NCBI GenBank assembly: GCA_965221185.1
Contig: OZ244866.1
Coordinates: 124,001-188,000 of the forward strand
Direction of reading: 5' to 3'
DNA length: 64,000 nt
Origin: Aldehydirespirator sp965221185
GTDB lineage: Bacteria > Actinomycetota > Acidimicrobiia > Acidimicrobiales > Aldehydirespiratoraceae
Position 1 is the stretch's first letter, and each line of letters begins with the position of its first letter. The notes under the pieces are model-generated. The model had not been told where the DNA came from. It saw only the letters and a list, made by a program, of their open reading frames with translations, and did not search any database. A program made the translations under genes and the position numbers. Positions 16,398 to 25,077 of this stretch are shown here, one piece after another.

Positions 16398-17339
16398 ATG
16401 AAGCCGCGTCTGTCGATGCACCTCGCCAACTTCGCGCCCGAGCCGCCGGGCGACTGGCAGCGCCTGTTCGACCAGGCCGCCGCGGCCGACCGGGCGGGCA
16501 TCGGCAGGTTGGTGGTGTCGGACCATGTGGCCTTCGGCGAGCGCCTCGATCGCTACGCCGATCCGGCCCGGGGCGGCCTGGCGGGAGGCCGCCAGCCCAC
16601 AGGCCCTGACGGGGCCTGGCTGGAGCCGCTCACCGTGCTGGCCATGGTCGGGGCCTGCACCGAGCGGGTGCGGCTGTGCCCCATGGTGCTGCTGGCCGCG
16701 CTGCGGCGCCCCATCGTGTTGGCCAAGACGGCGGCCACCATCGACGTTCTCACCGGCGGCCGCCTCGATCTGGGCGTGGGTGTGGGCTGGCAGCAGGAGG
16801 AGTACGAGGCCGCCGGCCTGGACTTCAGCGGGCGCGGACGCCTGCTCGACCACACCCTGGAGGTGTGCCAGGCGTTGTGGACCCAACAGCGGGCCTCGCT
16901 GGACAGCTCCGAGCTGAGCTTTGAGGACGTGCATCAGATGCCGAAGCCCACCGCGGGGACCGTGCCGGTATGGGTGAGCGGCACCGTCAACCGGCGCTCG
17001 ATGGCCCGTCTGGCCCGCTTCGGGTCGGGCTGGATCCCGTGGGGCCCCGACGCACGGGACATAGCGTCGGGCATAGCCGCGATGCGCGCCGCGCTGGCTG
17101 CCGAGGGCCGGGACCCGTCCGGAATCGAAGTGGCGGGAGTGCTGCCGATACAGCGCGACCGCGACGGCGATCCACAGATCGGCCCCACGGTGGCTGCCGT
17201 GCCGGATCTGGTCGAAGCCGGGGTGACCGACTTTCGCCTCGGTGTGCAGCCGCCCGCGGGGGTCGAAGCCGCAGCCGAGTACCTGGCGCTCTGGGTGGAG
17301 GCCTTCGAGTCCGCCGCGGGGCCATCGCCCCCAACCTGA
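16398..17339 (+). CDS. Luciferase-like monooxygenase family (LLM) oxidoreductase, probably F420-dependent
   Basis: 313 residues from the ATG at 16398. A GTG at 16383 in the same frame has an identical-quality ribosome-binding site (AGGAG six bases before each start), so the longer 318-residue form is equally possible. LLM barrel signatures: GIGRLVVSDHVAFGE, LEPLTVLAMVGACTERVRL and GRLDLGVGVGWQQEEYEAAG, with VPVWVSG later in the barrel. The family reduces or oxidises with F420H2 or FMNH2; the GVGVGWQ(Q)EE segment is typical of actinobacterial F420-type members. Substrate unknown. Confidence 0.85.
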   Translation: MKPRLSMHLANFAPEPPGDWQRLFDQAAAADRAGIGRLVVSDHVAFGERLDRYADPARGGLAGGRQPTGPDGAWLEPLTVLAMVGACTERVRLCPMVLLAALRRPIVLAKTAATIDVLTGGRLDLGVGVGWQQEEYEAAGLDFSGRGRLLDHTLEVCQALWTQQRASLDSSELSFEDVHQMPKPTAGTVPVWVSGTVNRRSMARLARFGSGWIPWGPDARDIASGIAAMRAALAAEGRDPSGIEVAGVLPIQRDRDGDPQIGPTVAAVPDLVEAGVTDFRLGVQPPAGVEAAAEYLALWVEAFESAAGPSPPT

Positions 17340-17351
17340 ATCTTCGTAGTT

Positions 17352-17372
17352 TTCTGGGATAATCCCGGAGAA
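17352..17372. promoter_or_regulatory. Palindrome upstream of the beta-propeller gene
   Basis: TTCTGGGATAATCCCGGAGAA contains the perfect 11-base palindrome GGGATAATCCC (17356-17366). It lies about 80 bases before the ATG at 17453 and just past the stop of the LLM gene. A similar sequence occurs at 49206-49230. It could be an operator or a short terminator hairpin for the upstream gene; no T-run follows it. Confidence 0.35.
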
Positions 17373-17452
17373 GTACGTCAATTGGGCAAAGCCAGCTTGT
17401 TCGGGAGTGGCCATCGGTCGGGATCACCAGCGAGGCCCATAGCTTGACGGCG

Positions 17453-18997
17453 ATGCGTAGCGGACCGCGCAACCCGTTCCTGGCCGACAGCGGCAACGCC
17501 ATGGCCCACGGCCGCTGCGACCAGCAGGACAACACGCCGGGACGGGGCCCGGAGGGCGCGAGCGAGGTACTAGGACCCGCCGACATCCAGTACGCCCCGC
17601 TGGGGCCGGGCCATTTCGGAGGTCTGATCTCGGGGTTCTATCCCGACGGCCGGCGGGTCATCTGGTCCAATGGCCGCCAGACCATCGCCAAGCTCGACTA
17701 CGACACCCTCGAAGTGCTGGCCACTCTCCCCACCGGCGCCGAGCCCGTCACCGGCCAGGCCGAACTGGAGGCTCTCGAAGCGGGGTTGGACGATCTTGAC
17801 GGCGACGATGCCGTCGCTCACGCCATAGGCATCGCGGCCCGCTTCATGACCGGGCTGGACGGGGTGTACTCGCTGCTCGACTGCGACCACACCCTGTTCT
17901 TGGGCCGCAAGGACCACGCCGCGGCCTGCGTCGAGGCCGATCCCTCCGATCGGGCCAGCCCCATCGTCGAGCGGAACCGGTGGCACCGGCCCGACCACAT
18001 AGAGGGGTCGTTCGTGGGCATCAACATCACCTTCGACGGCCGGCTCGTGATGACCACCGACCACGGTTGGGTGGTGTGCGTGACCCGCGACTTCAGCCAC
18101 TACGACGCCATCCAGCTGCCGGGAGCCGATACCGGCGCCGCCGAGCACTGCGCCCGGCGAGCCGCGGAGTACGGCCACACGGGCTACGGCTGGGTGCGCA
18201 CCAGTTCGTGCACCGGCGACGACGGCGGCATCTACGTCAGCTCGGTCGACACCATCCACAAGGTGGTGTGGACCGGCGAGCGGCTGTCCCTCGATCCCGC
18301 CGACGGGGCCTGGTCGGCCCGCTACCGCAACGGCGGCGGCGACGGCTCGGGAACGACGCCTTCGCTGATGGGCTTCGGCGAAGACGAGGACCGCTTCGTG
18401 GTGATCGGCGACGGCGACGAGGTGGTCAACATCACCCTGCTGTGGCGCGACGACATCCCCGAGGACTGGGAGCAGCTCCCCGGCGCGCCGGCGCGGCGGA
18501 TCGCGGGGATCGGGCCGGCCAACATGGGTGACCCCAACCGGGCCGAGATCAAGACCGAGCAGTCGATCACCGTGTCGGGTTACGGCGCCATGACCGTCAA
18601 CAACGAGCCCGCCTCGCTGCCTGACGGATGGCCGACCACCCGGGCCCGGCTGTTCAGCTTCTTCCTGGGCCACAAGCCGGCATACACGCCCTACGGCCTG
18701 CACAAGTACGAGTGGGACCCGGCCGAGCGGCGGCTCAAGGAGGCCTGGGTCAACACCGAGGTGTCGTCGCCCAACTCGGTGCCGTTCGTGGCCGAGGGGT
18801 CGGGCCTGGTGTACACCTGCGGCACCCGGGGCGGGCGCTGGACCATCGAGGCCCTCGACTGGACGACGGGCGAGGGTCGCTTCCACTACGTGGTCGGCGG
18901 GTCGCGCTACAACACCCTCGGCGGCGGTGTCACCGTCGACGACGACGGTCGCCTCCTCTACGGCACTATCTTCGGCAAGACCCGCATCCTGCGCTGA
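17453..18997 (+). CDS. Large protein of unknown function, probable beta-propeller
   Basis: 514 residues from ATG 17453 (a TTG at 17444 would add three). I do not recognise a named family. There is no signal peptide or membrane segment. The sequence is rich in short strands with turn glycines and aspartates (GGLISGFYPDGRRVIWSNG, VGINITFDGRLVMTTDHGW, GGGVTVDDDGRLLYGTIFG), spaced as in a beta-propeller or SMP-30-like fold. Several recurring DG-turns sit at blade-like intervals. Cysteines and histidines show no clear metal motif. It follows the LLM gene by 113 bases with a palindrome in between, and converges on the toxin-like gene across a dispersed repeat. Confidence 0.7.
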   Translation: MRSGPRNPFLADSGNAMAHGRCDQQDNTPGRGPEGASEVLGPADIQYAPLGPGHFGGLISGFYPDGRRVIWSNGRQTIAKLDYDTLEVLATLPTGAEPVTGQAELEALEAGLDDLDGDDAVAHAIGIAARFMTGLDGVYSLLDCDHTLFLGRKDHAAACVEADPSDRASPIVERNRWHRPDHIEGSFVGINITFDGRLVMTTDHGWVVCVTRDFSHYDAIQLPGADTGAAEHCARRAAEYGHTGYGWVRTSSCTGDDGGIYVSSVDTIHKVVWTGERLSLDPADGAWSARYRNGGGDGSGTTPSLMGFGEDEDRFVVIGDGDEVVNITLLWRDDIPEDWEQLPGAPARRIAGIGPANMGDPNRAEIKTEQSITVSGYGAMTVNNEPASLPDGWPTTRARLFSFFLGHKPAYTPYGLHKYEWDPAERRLKEAWVNTEVSSPNSVPFVAEGSGLVYTCGTRGGRWTIEALDWTTGEGRFHYVVGGSRYNTLGGGVTVDDDGRLLYGTIFGKTRILR

Positions 18998-19017
18998 GCC
19001 GCCCGGCTCAGAGTATG

Positions 19018-19156
19018 CGCGGATAGGCAGTGAACGCCTCGCGGTGAGGCGTTGTGATTCCCGCTCTTGTTCGCTGCGCTCACGGGCCGCTTGGGCCACG
19101 GCCTCGCTGTCGACGTCGTCTTGCGACCACGATTCGCGGCCTATCCGCTCGGCCTC
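19018..19156 (-). repeat. Dispersed post-stop repeat, copy 3
   Basis: Near-complete copy. On the minus strand it begins with GAGGCCGAGCGGATA immediately after the TAA (19157-19159) of the toxin-like gene. The core occupies 19058-19108, and the distal hairpin CGCCTCACCGCGAGGCG (17 bases, 6-bp stem) is at 19035-19051. The gene on the other side (plus strand) ends at 18997 and would read the element backwards. One loop base differs from other copies (GGCCCAAGCGGCC) without affecting the stem. Confidence 0.9.
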
Positions 19157-20479
19157 TTAGCCGGGTCTCATACTGCGGAAGATGGCCTCGTAGGCGTGGT
19201 GCTCGGCGATGCGGCGGGCGATCACCGTGTTGGTGTCCGACATCCATTGTTGGGAATCCGGGTCGAGCCTCTCGGAGAGGGACTGCTCCAGCCGGTCGGT
19301 GAGGAGCGCCCTCAGCCGCGGGTCGAGGTCCTCGTCGAGGAGGTCGTCGAGCCCAGGCCCAAGCACGTCGTCGAGCACGTAGTCGACCGACTCGTCAATA
19401 TCGACATCGCGGTTGAGGGCGCCAGCGGTCCGCTTGGCGCCCTCGTACGCCGCGTAGTTGGCCGCGGTGCCCTTCATGGCCAACTGCCCGCCCTCCCTGA
19501 CCGCCGCCTTGGCGCCGGTCTTGCGGGCCGCGGTGGCCACCCTGTCGACCACCTTTATGGCGCCCCGCACGCCCGAAGATGACAGCCCCGGTAGCGGGAT
19601 CAGGCCCAGAGCAAACAGCGAGGCGGTTGCGAAGTCGCGATGGACCACGTAATAGATCGCCCGAGCGCCGTCCAGGATGTCGCCGACGACGGGCACGAAC
19701 GACAGGCCGTCGAGAATCGTGCCCAAGCCGAGGATGCCGCCCGCGGTGTGGTATGCGCGGTCGTCGAGCACCTGCCGCACCGCGTCAGCGTCTTCTGCCG
19801 ACAGGTCGTAGTCGCTCAGGAAGAGCTCGAAGTCGCGCCGGCTCATGACACCGTCGGGTGCCCCACCCTGGACGGCGTCGATCGCGGCGAGGTGGGGCAG
19901 CAGCGCCGACCAGGCTGCCGTCTTGTCCAGGAAGGCGTCGATGTCGTCGCGGCTCATCAGGCCGTCGATGTCGTCGGGATCGAACGCGAACTCGCCCTCG
20001 TAGGCCCTGTCGAGATAGTCGTTGTTGTGCATGGCTGTCTCGACTTGGTCGAAGAAGTGGTCGTGGTCCAGCAGCCAGGCCGCGGCCTCGGCGGTGGCCG
20101 AGTCGGCCGAGTGCAGTGCCCACCGCAGGTCGCGGCGCGATAGCAACCCGTCCGCTTCGTCCGGTTCGCCGCGCGACTCGATCATCGTGAACTGGGTCCG
20201 GATGCGCTCCAGCGCGGCGAGACCCGCGTTCATCTCCGGTCCTCCGGCCAGCACTATGCGGGTCCGCTCCTGAAGGTCCAGCGCGCTGGCTCGCAACTCG
20301 CCAGCCACCCGGCGGACTCCGGTCGGCACGTCGGGCACGGGACTGCCCAGCAGTGCCGAGGCCTCGGCGAGCGGTCCCACCAGTGCCTGTGCGTCCCACT
20401 CGAGATCCTGCACGGCCGTCTCCATGCGTTGGCGCAACTCCGTCGCTCGGACGGTGTCCATTGCCATCAGGTCTGTCAT
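19157..20479 (-). CDS. Polymorphic-toxin-like protein with EF-hand-like loops
   Basis: 440 residues. N-terminal ~100 residues are helical and small-residue-rich, resembling WXG100/LXG-type secretion domains (ATELRQRMETAVQDLEWDAQ). Three short calcium-loop-like motifs follow: DEADGLLSRRDL at 107-118, DDIDGLMSRDDI at 168-179 and GAPDGVMSRRDF at 206-217. Residues 247-300 (GTILDGLSFVPVVGDILDGA, then LFALGLIPLPGLS) match the glycine-rich linker that precedes toxin domains in polymorphic toxins. The acidic C-terminal ~100 residues would be the effector part, which I cannot identify. No signal peptide; no immunity-gene candidate lies directly downstream, where copy 3 of the repeat sits. The toxin role is inferred. 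Confidence 0.6.
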   Translation of the reverse strand: MTDLMAMDTVRATELRQRMETAVQDLEWDAQALVGPLAEASALLGSPVPDVPTGVRRVAGELRASALDLQERTRIVLAGGPEMNAGLAALERIRTQFTMIESRGEPDEADGLLSRRDLRWALHSADSATAEAAAWLLDHDHFFDQVETAMHNNDYLDRAYEGEFAFDPDDIDGLMSRDDIDAFLDKTAAWSALLPHLAAIDAVQGGAPDGVMSRRDFELFLSDYDLSAEDADAVRQVLDDRAYHTAGGILGLGTILDGLSFVPVVGDILDGARAIYYVVHRDFATASLFALGLIPLPGLSSSGVRGAIKVVDRVATAARKTGAKAAVREGGQLAMKGTAANYAAYEGAKRTAGALNRDVDIDESVDYVLDDVLGPGLDDLLDEDLDPRLRALLTDRLEQSLSERLDPDSQQWMSDTNTVIARRIAEHHAYEAIFRSMRPG

Positions 20480-20562
20480 GAGAAATCATGAAAACATATA
20501 TTAAGGCCGTTTGCAACCCCTCGGGTTGAAGAATCCGGCGCGAGCCGGGGCAGGCTGGAGGT

Positions 20563-21141
20563 ATGAGCACGGCTCAGGTGTCCGACTTCTTCGCAATCCT
20601 GGCGCTGGGGTCGCTGGCGATCGGCTGCGCGAGCTTTGCAGGCGCCCTCTTGCCGGTGGCTCCAGCCCGCGCCTCCCAGCTGCGGCCGGTGCTGCTGCCG
20701 CTGGCCCTGGCCATCGCGGCGGTGGCCACCGCCGGGAGCCTGTACTACTCCGAGGTAGCCGGATTTCCGCCCTGCGAGATGTGCTGGTACCAGCGCATCT
20801 GCATGTACTCCATCGTGCCGGTGCTGGCCGTGGCGCTGGCCCGCCGAGACGCCCGGGGCGGCTGGTACGCGCTGCCGCTGGCCGTGGCCGGCCTGGGGCT
20901 GTCGGTGTACCACTACCAACTGCAGATGCTCGGGGATCAGGGCTCGTCATGCGACGTGGCGGCTCCCTGCGCCTACCAGTGGGTGGACAGCCTCGGATTC
21001 GTCTCGATCCCGTTCATGGCCGGCTGCGGCTTCGTCGGGGTCGCCGGGCTGGCCGTGCTTTCGCTACGGTCGGGCCAGCACGAACACGCGGATGACGGCA
21101 GTGAACCGATCAGGGGCCAACCCATGAACGAGCACCGATGA
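20563..21141 (+). CDS. dsbB: DsbB-family membrane disulfide oxidoreductase
   Basis: 192 residues with four membrane segments. The first periplasmic loop has the redox pair C71-x-x-C74 (PPCEMCWYQR, the DsbB hallmark), and the second loop the pair C130/C136 (SSCDVAAPCAYQWV). It would reoxidise a DsbA-like thiol oxidase and pass electrons to quinone. The TlpA-like gene 146 bases downstream is a natural functional partner. The stop codon TGA is itself part of the GAGGCC leader of a dispersed repeat, and the tail after residue 170 is hydrophilic and poorly conserved. Confidence 0.88.
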   Translation: MSTAQVSDFFAILALGSLAIGCASFAGALLPVAPARASQLRPVLLPLALAIAAVATAGSLYYSEVAGFPPCEMCWYQRICMYSIVPVLAVALARRDARGGWYALPLAVAGLGLSVYHYQLQMLGDQGSSCDVAAPCAYQWVDSLGFVSIPFMAGCGFVGVAGLAVLSLRSGQHEHADDGSEPIRGQPMNEHR

Positions 21142-21273
21142 GGCCGAGCGGAAAGGCGGCACTTCATGAGAGTATTCGAGAGGCGCCGAGCGAGGCCGTG
21201 GCCCGAGCGGCCCGTGAGCGCAGCGAACAGGAGCGGGAAACGACACGCCTCACCGCGAGGCGCTGACTCCCAT
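21140..21273 (+). repeat. Dispersed post-stop repeat, copy 4
   Basis: Same orientation as dsbB, beginning within its TGA (TGAGGCCGAGCGGA). The core is at 21188-21240 and the distal hairpin CGCCTCACCGCGAGGCG at 21246-21262. A variable spacer of about 38 bases separates the leader and core. The copy ends about 15 bases before the TlpA-like start codon, so it lies inside what is probably a dsbB-tlpA transcript. Confidence 0.9.
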
Positions 21274-21287
21274 CCGCGGGGTTTCTG

Positions 21288-21989
21288 ATGAGCAACCGGC
21301 CCAAGGTTCAGAAGTCCCGCAGCGGCTCGCGGCCCTCCGCCGGACAACCCGAGACGGGCGCCAATCCGCTGTTGAAGTGGCTGATCGTCGGCGTCGTCGC
21401 GCTGGTCGCAGTGGCGGTGGGAGTCGGCTTCCTGGCCAACAGGGACGCCGAGGAGCGCGATCAGAGTTCCGATGTGCCCCAGGAATCCGACGTCAACATC
21501 GAGGGCGAGCCCCTGGCGCCGTTCGACGGCCAGGAGCCTGATCCCGCGATGGAGACGTTGGCCCCCGCCTTTGCCGCCACGACCTTCGACGGGGTGGAGG
21601 TGAGCGTGCTGCCCGGAGACGGCACGGCCAAGGTGATCGGCTTCTTCGCCCACTGGTGCCCGCACTGCCAGCGGGAGCTGCCTCGCATAACCAACTGGCT
21701 GGCCGCCAACCAACTGCCCGCCGGGGTGGAGGTGATCGCGGTCAGCACCGCAGTCGACTCGGGTCGACCGAATTACCCGCCGTCGGCCTGGTTCGAGGAG
21801 GAGCAATGGCCCGCGGTTGCCGTTCGCGATTCCGAGAACAACGAGATCGGCGAGGCCTACGGGCTGCGAGGATTCCCCTACATGGTGGCGGTCGACGCGG
21901 ATGGCAGGGTCTTTGCCAGGGTCAGCGGGGAGCTGACCGACGAGCTCTGGGAGTTCCTGCTGCGAACCGTCGCGCCTGCTGCGGGCTGA
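21288..21989 (+). CDS. Membrane-anchored TlpA-like thioredoxin
   Basis: 233 residues: a basic N-terminal tail, one membrane anchor (WLIVGVVALVAVAVGVGFLA, 31-50), an acidic linker to about 88 and an extracytoplasmic thioredoxin fold. The active site is C124-P-H-C127 in FFAHWCPHCQRELP, and the cis-proline region is GLRGFPYMVAVD. CPHC is characteristic of DsbA-like and TlpA-like oxidants. With DsbB upstream it likely forms an oxidative folding pair on the outer face of the membrane. Confidence 0.88.
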   Translation: MSNRPKVQKSRSGSRPSAGQPETGANPLLKWLIVGVVALVAVAVGVGFLANRDAEERDQSSDVPQESDVNIEGEPLAPFDGQEPDPAMETLAPAFAATTFDGVEVSVLPGDGTAKVIGFFAHWCPHCQRELPRITNWLAANQLPAGVEVIAVSTAVDSGRPNYPPSAWFEEEQWPAVAVRDSENNEIGEAYGLRGFPYMVAVDADGRVFARVSGELTDELWEFLLRTVAPAAG

Positions 21990-22038
21990 GGCGGACCTCG
22001 CCAATCGGTGCCGACGAGGCCCGTCGTAGGCTGGGACG

Positions 22039-23223
22039 GTGACCGGCGAGCGCCTGCGGTACCTGTGCGACCGCCTGCAGGAATTCGGCGGGGCGTCGGT
22101 GTTCGCAGAGATGTCGGCGCTGGCGGTGCGCACCGGCGCCATCAATCTGGGTCAGGGCTTCCCCGACACCAGCGGGCCGGCCGCGGTGGCCGAGGTCGCC
22201 ATCGAGGCCATCCGGGGAGACTTCAACCAGTACCCGCCCGGCATCGGCTACCCGGTGCTGCGCCAGGCGGTGGCCGAGCACCAGAAGCGGTTCTGGGGCC
22301 TGGAGTTCGATCCCGACACCGAGGTGCTGATCACCGCTGGAGCCACCGAGGCCATCACCGCCGCGATACTGGCCCTGGTCGGGCCGGGGGACGAGGTGGT
22401 GACCTTTGAGCCCTACTTCGACATCTACCCGGCCGACATATCCATGGCCGGAGCCCAGCGGCGGCTGGTGAAACTGCGGCCGCCCTCCTACGCCTTCGAT
22501 CCCGACGAGCTGGCCGCCGCGTTCGGCCCCCGCACCAGGGTCCTGGTGCTCAACTCCCCCCACAATCCCACCGGCAAGGTGTTCAGCGTCGAGGAGCTCG
22601 ACGTCATCGCCCGGCTGTGCGTGGAGCACGACGTGATCGCGATCACCGACGAGGTGTACGAGCACCTGATCTTCGATCGGAACACCCATGTGCCCTTGGC
22701 CACCCGCCCGGGCATGGCCGACCGCACCGTCACCATCTCCTCGGGAGGCAAGACGTTGTCTTTCACGGGCTGGAAGATCGGCTGGGTGTGCGCCCGCCCC
22801 GAGTTGGTCCGGGCGGTGCAGGCGGCTAAGCAGTTGCTCACCTACGTGAGCGGAGGGCCGTTCCAGCCCGCGGTGGCGGTCGGGTTGCGCCTCGGCGACG
22901 AGTTTTTCACTGGGCTCGCTGCCGACCTTCAGGCCCGGCGGGATCTGCTGTGCACCGGCCTCAGCGAGGCGGGCTTCGAGCCGGCCGTGCCCCAGGGCAC
23001 GTATTACATCACCGCCGACATCCGTCCCCTCGGTGCCGCCGACGGCCTGGATTTCTGCCGGGCCCTGCCCGAGATGTGCGGGGTAGTGGCCGTGCCCGTG
23101 CAGGTGCTTTGCGACGACAAGGAAATGGGAGCGCCCTTCGTGCGCTTCGCAGCCTGCAAGCGCCCCGCGGTTCTCGAACAGGCCGTCGAGCGCCTGGCCA
23201 CCCTGGCCTCGGGCCGGGTGTAG
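22039..23223 (+). CDS. Class I/II PLP aminotransferase, DapC/methionine aminotransferase-like
   Basis: 394 residues from a GTG. Fold-type I markers: LGQGFPDTSGP near 37, NSPHNPTGK at 172-180 (substrate and PLP asparagine), DEVYEHLIFD at 204-213 and the Schiff-base lysine K238 in SSGGKTLSFTGWKIGW. The QGFPD start and the GKTFS-like lysine motif are typical of the group that includes N-succinyldiaminopimelate aminotransferase (DapC), kynurenine aminotransferase and methionine aminotransferase. The exact amino-acid substrate cannot be read. It converges on the acyl-CoA ligase with 16 bases between stops. Confidence 0.87.
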   Translation: MTGERLRYLCDRLQEFGGASVFAEMSALAVRTGAINLGQGFPDTSGPAAVAEVAIEAIRGDFNQYPPGIGYPVLRQAVAEHQKRFWGLEFDPDTEVLITAGATEAITAAILALVGPGDEVVTFEPYFDIYPADISMAGAQRRLVKLRPPSYAFDPDELAAAFGPRTRVLVLNSPHNPTGKVFSVEELDVIARLCVEHDVIAITDEVYEHLIFDRNTHVPLATRPGMADRTVTISSGGKTLSFTGWKIGWVCARPELVRAVQAAKQLLTYVSGGPFQPAVAVGLRLGDEFFTGLAADLQARRDLLCTGLSEAGFEPAVPQGTYYITADIRPLGAADGLDFCRALPEMCGVVAVPVQVLCDDKEMGAPFVRFAACKRPAVLEQAVERLATLASGRV

Positions 23224-23239
23224 GCAACGTCGCCGCGCG

Positions 23240-24973
23240 CTAGAAACCGGGCGCGAAACGCTCCCGCAGCTCGCGCTTGAGGAACTTGCCGTTGGCGTTG
23301 CGGGGCAGCGGCTCGTCCAGGAACCACACGTAACGCGGATGCTTGAATCGGGTCAGACGGCCCTCGAGGTGCGCGGCCAGGTCGGCTTCACTGAGATCGG
23401 CGCCGGGCACGAGCACGACCGCGGCTCCCACTTCCTCGCCGAGGCGCTCGTCAAGCACGCCGAACACGGCTGCCTCGGCCACCTCGTCCATCTCGTAGAT
23501 GGCCGCCTCAACCTCCGAGCAGTGGATGTTCTCACCACCGCGTATGACCATGTCCTTGATGCGGTCCTTGATGTAGATCCAGCCGTCGGCGTCGATCTCG
23601 GCCACATCTCCGGTGCGGAACCAGCCGCCGACTATGGCCTCGGCGGTGGCGTCGGGCTGGTTCAAGTAGCCCTTCATCACGTTGGGACCTCGCAGCAGCA
23701 GCTCGCCCCGCTGGCCGGGATCGAGCGTCGAGCCGTCCTCATCAACGACTCTGGCCTCCATGCACGGCACCAGCGGCCCCACCGAGGACGGGTTGGCCAC
23801 GTAGAACTCGTTGCTGATGGCGGTGGCAATGCCAGCGGTCTCGGTCAGGCCGTAGCCGACGCCGGGCCGGCCCGCCGAGAGCCCGTCATCGATTCGCCGA
23901 ACCAGGTCGGTGGGGATGGCCGCCCCTCCGCCGCCCATCGAGCGCAGTGACGACGTGTCGGTGCGCCCCCAGTCGGGATGCTGAAGTAGCTCCCGGGACA
24001 TGGTTGGCACGCCGGTGAAGACGGTGACCCCCTCCCGCTCGATCAGCCTCAAGGCCTCGGCCGTGTCCCAGCGGTACATCAGCACGAGGCAGCCGCCGGC
24101 GATCGTGACCGTGTGCAGCACGCAGTTGCAGCCGGTCACATGGAACAACGGCACCGGCAGCAGGGCCGTCACTGCTGGAGCCGCAGGGGCGGGTCCGTCG
24201 TCGCCCCCGGAGCGGGCCATCCGGCGGGCCCGGGCCGTGTCGCCGCAGGCGGTCAGGAAGATCATGTTCATCAGGTTGTGCACCACGGCGCGGTGGGTGA
24301 GTCGAGCCCCCTTGGGGAAGCCGGTCGTGCCGGAGGTGTAGAAGATCAAGGCGTCGTCGTCGGGGTCGATGTCCGCTTCCGGGAGAGCGTCGGGGGCCGT
24401 CGAGGGATCCGCGGCCGAGTCCCAGTGCCGGGCATTGGCAGGCAGCTCGCCGTCGTGGCGGGTGACGATCAGCGGGATCTCGCCGCGGGCTGATCCGAGC
24501 CTCGCCAGGCGCTCGCCGTCGGTGATGAGCACGACCGGCTCGGAGTCCGCAAGCGCGAACTCCATCTCTGGTCTCGTCCACCAGGAGTTCATGCCGACCA
24601 CGGCGGCGCCCACTGAGATGGCGGCCCAGTGCGACAGCACCCACTCGGGATAGTTCCGCATCGACACCGCCACCCGGGTGCCCGGCCCGGCGCCGTGCTC
24701 GGTGCGCAGATGGTGGGCCAGGGCTCGGACCCGGGTGTGGGCCGCGGCGTAGCTGTAGCGCTCGTCGCCGTACACGAGGTAGTCGCGGTCGCCGTGGGGC
24801 GCAGACATGGTCCAGACGGCTCGCATGTCCGGGATGGCCTTGTCGTAGACCCGCACGGGCACACCGCCGACCTCCTGCACGGTCCAGCCGAACGGCGCGC
24901 CCGGAGCAGTCAGCGACGCGCAGGCCGCGTTGAAGTCGTCGATGAGCTCCGAGGGGGTCTGCTCAGCCGCCAC
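23240..24973 (-). CDS. Long-chain acyl-CoA synthetase-like AMP ligase
   Basis: 577 residues from the GTG at 24973; frame upstream of that overlaps the divergent psuG and is not used. ANL-family motifs: FYTSGTTGFPKGARLTH, YGLTETAGIATA, GWFRTGDVAEIDADGWIYIKDR and the catalytic-lysine end PRNANGKFLKREL. It activates a carboxylic acid, probably a medium or long-chain fatty acid, to acyl-CoA. The 104-base gap to psuG must hold promoters for both divergent genes. Confidence 0.88.
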   Translation of the reverse strand: MAAEQTPSELIDDFNAACASLTAPGAPFGWTVQEVGGVPVRVYDKAIPDMRAVWTMSAPHGDRDYLVYGDERYSYAAAHTRVRALAHHLRTEHGAGPGTRVAVSMRNYPEWVLSHWAAISVGAAVVGMNSWWTRPEMEFALADSEPVVLITDGERLARLGSARGEIPLIVTRHDGELPANARHWDSAADPSTAPDALPEADIDPDDDALIFYTSGTTGFPKGARLTHRAVVHNLMNMIFLTACGDTARARRMARSGGDDGPAPAAPAVTALLPVPLFHVTGCNCVLHTVTIAGGCLVLMYRWDTAEALRLIEREGVTVFTGVPTMSRELLQHPDWGRTDTSSLRSMGGGGAAIPTDLVRRIDDGLSAGRPGVGYGLTETAGIATAISNEFYVANPSSVGPLVPCMEARVVDEDGSTLDPGQRGELLLRGPNVMKGYLNQPDATAEAIVGGWFRTGDVAEIDADGWIYIKDRIKDMVIRGGENIHCSEVEAAIYEMDEVAEAAVFGVLDERLGEEVGAAVVLVPGADLSEADLAAHLEGRLTRFKHPRYVWFLDEPLPRNANGKFLKRELRERFAPGF

Positions 24974-25077
24974 GGGTGCGATCCTACGGTCACGGCGCCG
25001 CGGCGACCCCGGCCGGGTTGAGCTGCTCCGGCCCTGTCGAGGCCGCGTGCGTGGGCGCCTAGTCGTACGCTCGCAGC

